Of a DNA stretch of 64,000 bases, positions 9,701 to 18,529 are shown piece after piece (the stretch's first letter is position 1; each line of letters opens with the position of its first letter). The notes beneath the pieces are model-generated. The model did not search any database, was not told the DNA's origin, and saw nothing but the letters and a program-made list of their open reading frames with translations. This DNA comes from Streptomyces xanthochromogenes. Lineage in GTDB: Bacteria > Actinomycetota > Actinomycetes > Streptomycetales > Streptomycetaceae. The DNA is taken from the NCBI RefSeq assembly GCF_014650455.1, contig NZ_BMUZ01000001.1, forward strand, positions 1 to 64,000, written 5' to 3'. Made by a program: the position numbers and the translations under genes.

Positions 9701-10751
9701 CATGCTGCGCTGGAACGACGTACGGATCGCGACGCAGTCGATGTTCGGTACGCAGCTGGAGCTGCGGCTCAACGACCCGTCGGACTCGGCGATCGACCGC
9801 AAGCTGTCCGAGACGCTCGCCGTCGACACCCCGGGGCGGGTCCTCACCCACGGCAAGCTGTTCGCGCAGGCCGCGCTTCCGCGCACCGACTCGGTGGCCT
9901 CGGTCGCCGACCTCGGGCCCGCCTTGGAGGACGCGGCCCGCACCGTGCGGGCCACCTGGCACGGTGAACTCGCTTCTCCGGTACGGGTGTTGCCGACTCG
10001 GCTGCCCGCCCAGCGACTGCCGTCGCCGGTCGCCGAGCCGAGGCGCATCCCCATCGCGGTCGACCAGGACGCACTGAATCCCGTACTCCTCGACCTGTTC
10101 GAGCACGACCAGCATCTGCTGATCCTGGGCGACAACGAGTGCGGCAAGACCAATCTCCTCAAGCTCATCGCCCAGCAGTTCACCGCCCGCTACAGCGACG
10201 AGGAGCTGGTCTTCGCCGTCTTCGACCCGCGCCGCGGCCTTCGCGGAGTGGTGCCCGAGCCGTACCGCGGCGGCTACGCGCACAACGCGAAGATCAGCGC
10301 GGGGCTCGCCTCGGGCATCGCCACCGAGCTGGAGAAGCGGCTGCCGGACGAGAGCGTGGACCACGACGCGCTGCCGGACGGGCCCGCGTTCGAGGGGCCG
10401 CGGATCGTCGTCCTGGTCGACGACTACGACATCCTCACCACGGCCGGGCAGCAGCCGCTCACACCGTTCCTGCCGTACATCTCCTCCGCGCAGGACATCG
10501 GCCTGCACTTCGTGGTGGCCCGCCGCGTCGCGGGTTCCTCGCGCGCGCTGTACGAACCGTTCCTGACCACCCTGCGCGAGACGGGCACGGCCGCTCTCGT
10601 GATGACGGGCGACCGCACCGAGGGCCAGCTGTTCCCCGGTCTGTACGCGTCCGCGCAGCCGCCGGGCCGCGGCTATCTGGTGCGCCGCGGCCGCCGCCAC
10701 CAGCTCGTCCAGACCGCCCTCGCCCACCAGGAAGAAGCCGAACTTTCGTGA
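6750..10751 (+). CDS. eccC: EccC, FtsK/SpoIIIE ATPase motor of type VII secretion
   Basis: 1,333 residues, a fused EccCa-EccCb protein. Two transmembrane segments lie near residues 45-90, followed by a DUF-like stalk with coiled-coil character (LEYLEEQREEL). There are three P-loop ATPase domains: GATGSGKS (Lys ~500), GGPQSGKTT (Lys ~847) and GDNECGKTN (Lys ~1133). Domain 1 has a complete Walker B (FVVIDEFGE). Domain 2 has LLIDGYG in place of Asp-Glu and domain 3 has VLVDDYD, so the distal domains look degenerate, as in known EccC where they mainly bind substrate. It overlaps the upstream gene (ATGA) and the downstream gene (GTGA). It should hexamerise at the inner face of the ESX channel and pull WXG100-type substrates. 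Confidence 0.96.
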   Translation: MTLHQIHRPARSTRPTAPAAPRAVEPPPNLPEGKTGTAATALLPMAGVMSSVIMMTVIRNSQFAGLGAIVLVVALLGAVALFLSQRGKAQRTRRTQRERYLEYLEEQREELGAVERESRLRARLLNPPPEALYDVLRDLARLWERRRGDADFLRVRVGTGTVPTQDLSIGQNSAQGVLTPPDPFMLNEARALVARYSTATESPLTVPLDRAADVSVVGDREGVLRVARALLVQAAVTHAPDDLAIALGVPGDLLADWEWAKWLPHVLDALESDGPVAARRIAPSMPQLARLMRSDLRRRASYAAEVRRGLSDRNALMMIDRLLVVSDEYGAPAEELQRPDTAVGLTDMGVTVLHLLERQVDEPDHVSVRISVDGDSVTVEDLRDPSNPAPPVSYGLSDEVSPAGAEGLARMLAPLRLSAESVADGTPVTGPVDFPALLGIDDPADLDIDRLWAPRGERAFLRVPIGLDDRHQPVLLDLKESSELGMGPHGLCVGATGSGKSELLRTLVLALVAGHPPEDLALVLVDYKGGATFAPFAELPHVAGVITNLENQAGLVERVHTSLAGEVKRRQQVLKDAGNVADIGHYAALRAERPDLEPLPHLFVVIDEFGELLTAKPDFIDLFLSIGRIGRSIGVHLLLSSQRIEGGKLKGLDTYLSYRLGLRTFSADESRTVLDTTDAFHLPPLPGFGYLKVDTSTYERFKAGYVSGAHRGPAVLEQQDDTPLAWAYGTFNSPAQEASPEESEPRMRERETGPTVMSAMVDQLRTAAAPVRRIWLPPLPAAISLDAAAGPLQVSEHGLRLSHAPGPMRVPLGVLDDPGRQWQGPWTLDLTVAGGHVAVIGGPQSGKTTLLRTLALSLALTHTPAQVALYGLDLVGGGLAALAGLPHVGGIAGRADHERAARTVAEVRAMLAAREELFREHGIDSVDELRSLRAQGRLPELGSTDVVLLIDGYGALRDEFDDLDDAVADLLKRGSGYGIHIVAGMLRWNDVRIATQSMFGTQLELRLNDPSDSAIDRKLSETLAVDTPGRVLTHGKLFAQAALPRTDSVASVADLGPALEDAARTVRATWHGELASPVRVLPTRLPAQRLPSPVAEPRRIPIAVDQDALNPVLLDLFEHDQHLLILGDNECGKTNLLKLIAQQFTARYSDEELVFAVFDPRRGLRGVVPEPYRGGYAHNAKISAGLASGIATELEKRLPDESVDHDALPDGPAFEGPRIVVLVDDYDILTTAGQQPLTPFLPYISSAQDIGLHFVVARRVAGSSRALYEPFLTTLRETGTAALVMTGDRTEGQLFPGLYASAQPPGRGYLVRRGRRHQLVQTALAHQEEAELS

Positions 10752-12163
10752 CCAAGGACGTCATCGCCCTCACCCCGAAGATGCCGGACACCTGGGCGCT
10801 GCTCGCCGGGCTCTACGCGGGCGGGCCCGGGCTCACCGTCGACACCGGCAACGACGGGGCGGTGGTACAGCTCTGCGCGGCGGACGGGCGCCCGCTGGTG
10901 TCCCTGGAAGCGCCGCTGCTCGTCCAGGTGCCCGGCGAGGCAGAGCGGCTCCTGGGGGGTCAAGTCCCGGTCCCCGAGGGCGCGTTCTGGTGGACGGAGG
11001 CACGGGCCTCCACGGCGGCGCCCGAGGCGGAACGGCTCGCCGGTTCGGTCGCGGGGCGGCTCACCACGCTGCTCGGCGGCATCGCGTGGCCGCCCGGCGC
11101 GGCGAGCACCGACGTGGTGCCGGTCGAGCAGGACGCGGAGGTCACGGCGCGGCCCGCGGCGGGCGGGGCGCACCCCACGGTGGACGTCCTGACCGAGTCG
11201 ACCGCGGTGGTCATGTGCGACCGGCCGCTCATCCCGCTGAGCGCCTGGCTCTCGCACATCCTGCGCGCGGCCGTCGAGAGCCGCCGGGCGCTGCAGATCG
11301 TGACCCCGCCGGGGGTCCGGCTCAGCCTTCCGCTGCGCACGGCCCTGACGGGCGCGCCCAACCGCTGGGTGGTGAAGGACCCCGACTGCGGTTACTACGA
11401 CGGGCTTTCCGGCGCGGTGCTGCGCTGGCAGGACGGTACGTTCGCGCCGGCCCTCGACGCGGAGGGCCGCGCGGTGGTGGCGGAGGCGTTCAGCACGTCC
11501 TCGCCCACCTCGGAGCGGCAGCTGATCGTCGCGTTCCGCACGGTGCACAACGCGGACGAGAACCTGGTGATCGGCCGCGCCCTGGAGGCCGCCTGGCAGG
11601 CGCTGACCGGCGCGGCTCCGGCGGGCTGGGGTACCGCCGAGCCCATCAACCTCCCTTGGTCCGCACGGCAGTTGACCGGCCTCGCCCGGGACCGCGCGCC
11701 CGAGCCGACGCATCTGCTCGCGGTGGGAGATCCGGCACGGCCCGCGCTCGCGGGGCTGCGGGTGACCCGGGTCGAGCGGGGTGTCGCCGTGGACGCCACG
11801 CTCACCCTCGGGTACGGGGCGTCCGAGGCACCCCCGCTGGACGCCATCGAGGCGCTGGCGGAGACCCTGGCCGACCGGCACGACCTCGCCCATCTGCTGG
11901 TCTCCCTGCGCCGTGGGCGCCGCGACCTGGCGGTGCCGGGCCACTTCGAGGCGCCGCCGATCCCGGTGTCGTACACGCTGGGTGCGGCGGGGGTGAGCGC
12001 GGCGGGCCCGGCGCACGCCTCACGCCCTCCCGTGGCCCTGCGGCCCACTCCCCTCGGCCCTGCGCTGCACTACGTGCTGGGGGACGGTACGGATGCGGGT
12101 GCCTGGGCGGTGCTCGAACGCGTGATGGCCCACATCGAGGCCGGCTCGGCCCCGGCCCCCTGA
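10748..12163 (+). CDS. DUF6177-like protein coupled to eccC
   Basis: 471 residues from GTG 10748, which overlaps the eccC stop by 4 bp. It begins TKDVIALTPKMPDTWALLAGL and carries VVMCDRPLIPLSAWLSHIL near the middle. It is soluble, with no signal peptide or transmembrane segment. It resembles the Streptomyces DUF6177 family, which I recall only as a family of unknown function. Its translational coupling to eccC suggests a cytoplasmic partner of the secretion motor, perhaps in the slot where mycobacterial systems use an EspG-type chaperone. That is inference from position; I see no EspG similarity. Confidence 0.8.
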   Translation: MTKDVIALTPKMPDTWALLAGLYAGGPGLTVDTGNDGAVVQLCAADGRPLVSLEAPLLVQVPGEAERLLGGQVPVPEGAFWWTEARASTAAPEAERLAGSVAGRLTTLLGGIAWPPGAASTDVVPVEQDAEVTARPAAGGAHPTVDVLTESTAVVMCDRPLIPLSAWLSHILRAAVESRRALQIVTPPGVRLSLPLRTALTGAPNRWVVKDPDCGYYDGLSGAVLRWQDGTFAPALDAEGRAVVAEAFSTSSPTSERQLIVAFRTVHNADENLVIGRALEAAWQALTGAAPAGWGTAEPINLPWSARQLTGLARDRAPEPTHLLAVGDPARPALAGLRVTRVERGVAVDATLTLGYGASEAPPLDAIEALAETLADRHDLAHLLVSLRRGRRDLAVPGHFEAPPIPVSYTLGAAGVSAAGPAHASRPPVALRPTPLGPALHYVLGDGTDAGAWAVLERVMAHIEAGSAPAP

Positions 12164-12638
12164 CCTCTGCGGCGCGGTCCTCTGCTTCGGCCCCCTGGTC
12201 CTGCTGGTGTGGCCTGCCCCCAGGGGCGCGGGGGCTCGCGCTTCCGCATGTGGTTCGTCGACCGCGGCCCGCCGGGGGCCGTTCGCGCAGTTCCCCGCGC
12301 CCCTGTAGGCGGACCAGCACCGAACCCGTCCCGCATCCCGCATCCCGCACTCCAGCCTGCCCAGCCCCGGCCCCCCAGGGGCGCGAGGAACTGCGCGACC
12401 AACCCAGCACGGCCCGCGGACGAACATCCCCCTGCGGGGGATCACGCTTCCGCTTGCAGTCCGTCAACCGCGGCCCGCCGGGGGCCGTTCGCGCAGTTCC
12501 CCGCGCCCCTGTGGGCGGGCCGGCACCGAACCCGTCGCGCCCCCGCGGCGAAGCCGCGCCAAGACACAGCCCCGCGCCTCTGCAGGCGGACCCGCACCGG
12601 ACCCGGCCCGCGGCGGAGCCGCGTAAAGACAGGGGGGC
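12164..12638. repeat. Intergenic cluster of a dispersed G/C-rich repeat
   Basis: About 475 bp without a credible gene. It holds three copies of a ~24-bp unit with core GGGGCGCGGGGAACTGCGCG: reverse orientation at 12281-12304 and 12487-12510, forward at 12377-12399 (a GAGGAA variant). Copies one and three are also preceded by the same CGCGGCCCGCCGGGGGCC block, so a longer ~45-bp module is repeated. Further GC-rich palindromic pieces (GCGGCGAAGCCGC-like) lie at 12540-12620. The same unit recurs at 60.1-60.2 kb. The cluster lies between convergent genes. Confidence 0.8.
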
Positions 12639-13727
12639 TCACTCGCGATGGCGGAGCAGCAGCATCGCCGCGTCGTCGTGCAAGGGCCCCTCCGTGTGGA
12701 GGATGAGGTCACGCCGCAGGGCCTCCAGCGCGGCCTCGGGGTCGGGGTCCTTCAGCAGTGGCGTGCGGGCTCCCAGGGGGTAGAAGGAGCCCTCGCGGTC
12801 GCGGGCCTCGGTGACGCCGTCGGTGTACAGGAGGAGCTGGTCGCCGGGGGCGAAGGCGACCTGGAAGGGCTGGGGGCCGTCGTCCGGGCCGAGGCCCAGG
12901 CCGAGCGGGAGCGCGTACTCGGCGGGTTCGGGGAAGGACACCGCCCCGTCGGCCCGTACCAACAGGGGCGGCGGATGCCCGTAGTTGAGGAACACGGCCC
13001 CGTTCGCGGGGTCGAGTTCCGCGATGATCGCGGTGACGAACTTCTCGCCCTGCAGGGTCCGCCCGGCCGCCCGCGCGATGCGCGCGCCCACGCCCTTGAG
13101 GTCGGGCTCGTCGTGCGCGGCCTCGCGGAACGCGCCGAGCACCACCGCCGCCGTCTCCACCGATTCGAGCCCCTTGCCCTGCACGTCCCCGATGATCACG
13201 CGCACCCCGCCGGGCGCCGCGACCACCTCGTACAGGTCCCCGCCGATCCTCGCCTCCGCGACCGCCGAGGTGTACGAGACGGCCGCGCGCAGATGCCCGG
13301 CGCTGCGCGGCACCGGGCGCAGCAGCACCCGTTGGGCGACCTCGGCGATGGAGCGCATGCCGGCGAGTTCGGCCTCGCGGCGCTGGCGCATCACGCTGCC
13401 GACGGCGGCCACCGCCGTGACGCCCGCGACGGCGGCGAGCGAAGCGAAGCCGCGGCGCTCCTCGAAGAGCTCGCTGTAGATGCCGAGCCCGACCCCGGCG
13501 ACCAGCGCGATCAGGCCGACGACGACCGTGCGCCGCCAGCCGCCGACCAGGCCCGCGAAGGCGGGTCCGAGCGCGACGAGCGGCAGCAGTCCGACCGTGG
13601 GGCCCGCGATCACGTTGGCCACGACGACCAGCGCCATCACGGCATACGGCAGCAGCGGGAGCAGCACGGGGTCGGGACTCGACCTCGCTTCGGAACGGGT
13701 GCGGCCCTCGCCGGTTCTTCGCACCAT
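12639..13727 (-). CDS. Membrane PP2C/SpoIIE-type serine phosphatase
   Basis: About 362 residues. ATG 13727 is chosen because AAAGGGG lies 8 nt upstream; longer in-frame starts exist. Three to four hydrophobic segments occupy residues ~25-110 (PYAVMALVVVANVIAG, GLIALVAGVGLGIYS). A SpoIIE-like PP2C domain follows: RIGGDLYEV, VIIGDVQGKGLES, FLNYGHPPPLL, GDQLLLYTDGVTEARD and HDDAAMLLL supply the metal-binding Asp/Gly motifs. Such proteins usually dephosphorylate anti-anti-sigma factors. No anti-sigma or STAS gene is adjacent, so the substrate is unknown. It lies downstream of ku on the same strand with a ~100-bp gap. Confidence 0.9.
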   Translation of the reverse strand: MVRRTGEGRTRSEARSSPDPVLLPLLPYAVMALVVVANVIAGPTVGLLPLVALGPAFAGLVGGWRRTVVVGLIALVAGVGLGIYSELFEERRGFASLAAVAGVTAVAAVGSVMRQRREAELAGMRSIAEVAQRVLLRPVPRSAGHLRAAVSYTSAVAEARIGGDLYEVVAAPGGVRVIIGDVQGKGLESVETAAVVLGAFREAAHDEPDLKGVGARIARAAGRTLQGEKFVTAIIAELDPANGAVFLNYGHPPPLLVRADGAVSFPEPAEYALPLGLGLGPDDGPQPFQVAFAPGDQLLLYTDGVTEARDREGSFYPLGARTPLLKDPDPEAALEALRRDLILHTEGPLHDDAAMLLLRHRE

Positions 13728-13827
13728 GGCCGCACCCCTTTCACACCCTTGGGCAACCATTTCGCCACCCCGGGCCCGCCGCAACCCTTCCGTTACCGAA
13801 TCGAGGCCGCGCGCCGGTGTGGAGCGG

Positions 13828-14940
13828 TCAGGCGCTGGCCCGCTTCCTGGGGGTCGTCTTCTTCGCAGCCGTCTTCTTCGCGGTCGTGGCCGTGGACTTC
13901 TTGGCGCCGGTGGACTTGGGGCTCGCCGCGGCCGACTTCTTGGCCGCGGTCTTGGCGGTGCCGGTCTTCGAGGCGGTGCTCTTCTTGCCCTGCGCGGCCT
14001 TCGTTCCGGTGGTCTTCTTCGCCGCGGCCGTCGACTTCGCGGCCGTCTTCGACGCCGTCTTCTTCGCGGGCGCCGACTTGCGGCCGCCGGACTTGCGCGA
14101 GCTGAGCTCGGTGACCTCGGCGACGTCCCCGTCCGCCGCCACGCCCGACTCCCCGCCCTCACCGCGCGAGGCCTTCGCGGCCTTCACGCTGTTCTCCAGC
14201 GCCGCCATCAGGTCGATGACCTTGCCTCCCTTGGCGGCGGGGGCCTCCGGGGCCGGGGCGACCGCGCCGTCCGCCTTCGCGGCGATGAGCTCCTCGACGG
14301 CGGTGCGGTAGTCGTCGTGGAGGGTCGCCATGTCCACCTCGCCGAGGGTGTCCATCAGGGCGTCCGCCAGATCGAGTTCGGCCTCGCGGACGCTCACGTC
14401 GGCCTCGGGGGCGGCTTCGTCGGAGGCGCGGATCTCGTCCGGCCAGAGCAGTCCGTGCATCGCGATCACGTCGTCGACCACCCGCAGCATGCCGAGCCGC
14501 TCCCGCCCGCGCAGCGCGAACTTGGCGATGGCCACCTTCTTGCTGCGCTTGAGGGCCTCGCGCAGCAGGGTGTACGGCTTGGCGGCGGGGACCCCGTTGG
14601 CGGAGAGGTAGTACGCGGCGTCCATCTGGAGCGGGTCGATCGTGTCGGCCGCCACGAACGCGACGATCTCGATCGTCTTGGCGGTGGGCAGCGGCAGCGA
14701 GGCCAGATCGGCGTCGGTGATCGGGATCATCGAGCCGTCGGCGTCCTCGTACGCCTTGCCGATCTCGTCCTGGCTCAGCTCTTCGCCGTCCAGCTCGCAC
14801 ACCTTGCGGTAGCGGACCCGGCCGCCGTCCGCGGTGTGGATCTGGCGGAACGAGATCGAGTGGTTCTCGGTGGCGTTCACGACCTTGATCGGAATGCTGA
14901 CCAGGCCGAACGAGATCGCACCGTTCCAGATGGATCGCAC
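13828..14940 (-). CDS. ku: Ku, DNA end-binding protein of bacterial NHEJ
   Basis: 370 residues. Residues 1 to ~255 are the Ku bridge/core domain (MRSIWNGAISFGLVSIPIKV, RYRKVCELDGEEL, YYLSANGVPAAKPYTLL, MHGLLWPDEIR). The remaining ~100 residues are a Lys/Ala/Ser/Thr-rich basic tail of repeated KKTA-, KKST- and TAAKK-type units, like histone H1 C-termini. Extended basic tails occur in several actinobacterial Ku proteins, where they add DNA binding. The gene is divergent from ligD, with only 59 bp between the starts, so both may share one regulatory region. Confidence 0.97.
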   Translation of the reverse strand: MRSIWNGAISFGLVSIPIKVVNATENHSISFRQIHTADGGRVRYRKVCELDGEELSQDEIGKAYEDADGSMIPITDADLASLPLPTAKTIEIVAFVAADTIDPLQMDAAYYLSANGVPAAKPYTLLREALKRSKKVAIAKFALRGRERLGMLRVVDDVIAMHGLLWPDEIRASDEAAPEADVSVREAELDLADALMDTLGEVDMATLHDDYRTAVEELIAAKADGAVAPAPEAPAAKGGKVIDLMAALENSVKAAKASRGEGGESGVAADGDVAEVTELSSRKSGGRKSAPAKKTASKTAAKSTAAAKKTTGTKAAQGKKSTASKTGTAKTAAKKSAAASPKSTGAKKSTATTAKKTAAKKTTPRKRASA

Positions 14941-14999
14941 GGTTTCTCCTCTTCGTCCCCGAGGAGTGCGTTTGCTGTGGTTCGTGGGACTCTCATCGT

Positions 15000-15884
15000 A
15001 TGACGCCGATCACGGAGGTGGAGGGGCGGCGGATCGCCCTCTCGAATCTGGACAAGGTGCTCTATCCGGCCACCGGCACCACCAAGGGCGAGCTGCTGCA
15101 CTACTGCGCCTCGGTCTCGGGCCCGCTCCTGGCCCATCTGGAGAACCGGCCGGTGTCGTTCCTGCGTTTCCCGGACGGTCCCGCGGGCCAGCGCTTCTTC
15201 ACCAAGAATCCTCCGCCTGGCACCCCCGCCTGGGTGAAGACGGCCGAAGTGCCGCGCTCCGAGGACAAGGCGGCCCGCCAGGTGGTGGTGTCGGACCTCG
15301 CGACCCTGATGTGGGCGGCGAACCTGGTGGTCGAGTTCCACACCCCGCAGTGGCGGGCCGACGCCCCGGCGCTCGCCGACCGTCTCGTGCTCGACCTCGA
15401 CCCGGGCGAGCCCGCGAGCGTCGTCGAATGCTGCGAGGTGGCCGGGTGGCTGCGCGACCGGCTCGCCGCGGACGGTCTGGAGGCGTACGCCAAGACCTCG
15501 GGCTCCAAGGGGCTGCACCTGCTCTCGGCCCTGGAACCGACCCCCTCCGATCAGGTCTCGGCGTACGCGAAGACGCTGGCCAAGGAGGCCGAGGCGGCCC
15601 TGCCGGGCCTGGTCACGCACAAGATGGCGAAGGCGCTGCGGCCCGGCAGGGTGTTCGTGGACTTCAGCCAGAACGCCGCCGCGAAGACCACGGCGACGCC
15701 CTACACCGTGCGCGCCAAGGAGCGTCCGACGGTGTCGGCGCCGGTGTCCTGGGCGGAGGTGGAGTCCTGTGCGGCCCCGGACGATCTGGTGTTCCTGATC
15801 GGCGACATCGGGCCCCGCCTGGACCGGGACGGCGATCTGCTGGCCCCGCTCCTCGATCCCGACGAGGCGGGCCGGCTGCCATGA
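15000..15884 (+). CDS. ligD: LigD-type polymerase/primase domain protein
   Basis: 294 residues covering only the polymerase (archaeo-eukaryotic primase) module of LigD. It has LSNLDKVLYPATGTTKGELLHYC at the N-terminus, FLRFPDGPAGQRFF, catalytic DLDPGEP near residue 138, KTSGSKGLHL and GRVFVDFSQN. It adds nucleotides at double-strand breaks held by Ku. Streptomyces often carries the polymerase and ligase as separate proteins, as here. ATG 15000 is the start; the stop overlaps the ligase start by 4 bp (ATGA), showing tight coupling. Confidence 0.95.
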   Translation: MTPITEVEGRRIALSNLDKVLYPATGTTKGELLHYCASVSGPLLAHLENRPVSFLRFPDGPAGQRFFTKNPPPGTPAWVKTAEVPRSEDKAARQVVVSDLATLMWAANLVVEFHTPQWRADAPALADRLVLDLDPGEPASVVECCEVAGWLRDRLAADGLEAYAKTSGSKGLHLLSALEPTPSDQVSAYAKTLAKEAEAALPGLVTHKMAKALRPGRVFVDFSQNAAAKTTATPYTVRAKERPTVSAPVSWAEVESCAAPDDLVFLIGDIGPRLDRDGDLLAPLLDPDEAGRLP

Positions 15885-16795
15885 GCGCGGACCGGGACCC
15901 GGGCCCGGCGGGAGTCGCCCTGCGACCCCCGGTCGACGTCATGCGCCCACGGCCCGCCGACGAGATCCCCACGCCCGGCAGCACGCCCGGGGGCCTGCAG
16001 TACTCGCTCAAGCTCGACGGATTCCGCGCCCTCGCCTTCGTCCTCGACGGCGGGAAGGTCTTCCTGCAGTCCCGCTCGCGGCGGGACCTCTCCCGGGAGT
16101 TCCCGGAGATCGCCGCGTATCTGCGCGGCCAGCTGCCGCCGGGCGTCGTGCTGGACGGCGAGCTGTGCGCCTATCGCGAGGGGCGGCTGAGCTTCACCGA
16201 TCTGCTGCGCTCGCACGGCGACCGCGAGCGGGCGGGCGTCCCGGTGTCGTACATCGCGTTCGACATCCTCGCCGTTCCCGGCCGGGACGTACGGGCGCTG
16301 CCCCTGCGGGACCGCTGGGAGCTGCTGGGAACGGCGCTGCGGGACGTCGGCCCGCCCGTCCAGCGGGTGCTCGCCACACGGGACGAGGACACGGCACACG
16401 ACTGGTTCCGCGACCTGCGGGCCGTGGGCGTCGAGGGCATCGTGGCCAAGGCCCTGGACTCGCCCTACCGGGCCGGAGGCACCCGGGCCTGGCGCAAGAT
16501 CCGGCATTCCGACACCCGCGACGGCGCGCTCCTCGGCGTCTTCGGCCCGCCGCCGCGCCCCCGGGCGCTGCTCGTCCGGCTCCCCGACGAACGCACCGTA
16601 CAGACCTCGCCCCGCCTGACCCCGCTGCAGGCCCGGCAGGTGGGCGAGCTGGTCCACGACCGCCTGGGCGCGCAGGAGGACCATCCCGACTTCGGACCCG
16701 TACGCATGCTCAAGGAGCCTCTCCTCGTGGAGCTGCGCGAGGCGGCCGGACGCCAGGAGGGCGCCCGTTTCGTCCGCGTGCGGTCGGAGGGGTGA
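15881..16795 (+). CDS. ATP-dependent DNA ligase of the NHEJ operon
   Basis: 304 residues from ATG 15881. The adenylation motif YSLKLDGFRAL places the nucleotidyl Lys at residue ~44. ELCAYREGRLSF, YIAFDIL, EGIVAKALDSPY (motif IV) and WRKIRH (motif V) follow, and a C-terminal OB-fold region runs to the end (VRMLKEPLLVELRE). Its size fits a stand-alone LigC/LigD-type ligase. It should seal breaks prepared by Ku and the upstream polymerase. I leave the symbol empty because LigC and LigD ligase modules cannot be separated by eye. Confidence 0.93.
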   Translation: MSADRDPGPAGVALRPPVDVMRPRPADEIPTPGSTPGGLQYSLKLDGFRALAFVLDGGKVFLQSRSRRDLSREFPEIAAYLRGQLPPGVVLDGELCAYREGRLSFTDLLRSHGDRERAGVPVSYIAFDILAVPGRDVRALPLRDRWELLGTALRDVGPPVQRVLATRDEDTAHDWFRDLRAVGVEGIVAKALDSPYRAGGTRAWRKIRHSDTRDGALLGVFGPPPRPRALLVRLPDERTVQTSPRLTPLQARQVGELVHDRLGAQEDHPDFGPVRMLKEPLLVELREAAGRQEGARFVRVRSEG

Positions 16796-16803
16796 GCGGC
16801 GGG

Positions 16804-17957
<1,154 letters not shown>

Positions 17958-17961
<4 letters not shown>

Positions 17962-18365
17962 TCCGTGACGGTGGGGTGCGCACCCAGGAACGGGCGCAGC
18001 TCCAGCCACTCGTGGATCGGCCTGCCACCGGCCCCGGGGGCGGCCGACAGCTCCCCGGCCAGCTCCACGGCACGCTCGTAGCTGTCGACGTCGATCACCA
18101 TCCAGCCCGCGATGACGTCCTTGGTCTCGGCGAACGGCCCGTCGGTGACCGGCGGTCGGCCCTCGCCGTCGTAGCGGACAAACGTCCCCTCGGGCGCGAG
18201 GGCCTGGCTGTCGACGAACTCGCCGGTCTTCTCCAGGCGGGCCGCGAACTCGTTCATGTACCGCACGTGGGCCGAGATCTCCTCCGGCGTCCACTCGGCC
18301 ATCGGCACGTCGTTCACCGAAGCCGGGGCGCCGCGGTAGTGCTTCAGGAGCAGGTACTTGGCCAT
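17958..18365 (-). CDS. YCII-related (DGPF) protein, partner of the sigma factor
   Basis: 135 residues with the diagnostic VTDGPFAETKDVIAGW segment of the DGPF/YCII family and a dimeric alpha/beta-barrel-like pattern (MAKYLLLKHYRG, GWMVIDVDSYERAVELAG). A clear GAGGAG lies 7 nt before ATG 18365. Its stop overlaps the sigma gene start (GTGA), so the two are one translational unit. DGPF proteins are standard neighbours and targets of ECF42 sigma factors; the biochemical role is not known to me. Confidence 0.9.
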
Positions 18366-18529
18366 GGTGGTTCTCCTCGGTACGGGTGCGGCCCATTCTG
18401 GCCGCGTTCGCTCCGGGGACGGAGCCGGCCACGGGTTCTCGACATCGCCGTCCGAAGTTTTTCCGGCTCCGGTGCGCTTTCCGGCTCCGGTGCGCGGCCG
18501 ACGCGAGCCCGGCCCCGGTTTCCCGGCGC

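Noticed and set aside
6633..10727. Minus-strand open frame of 1,364 codons
   Set aside because: Mirror frame of eccC, with His/Gln/Val-rich composition typical of antisense frames in high-GC genes.
12164..12638. CRISPR array in the repeat cluster
   Set aside because: Repeats are in both orientations, irregularly spaced and too few; no cas genes.
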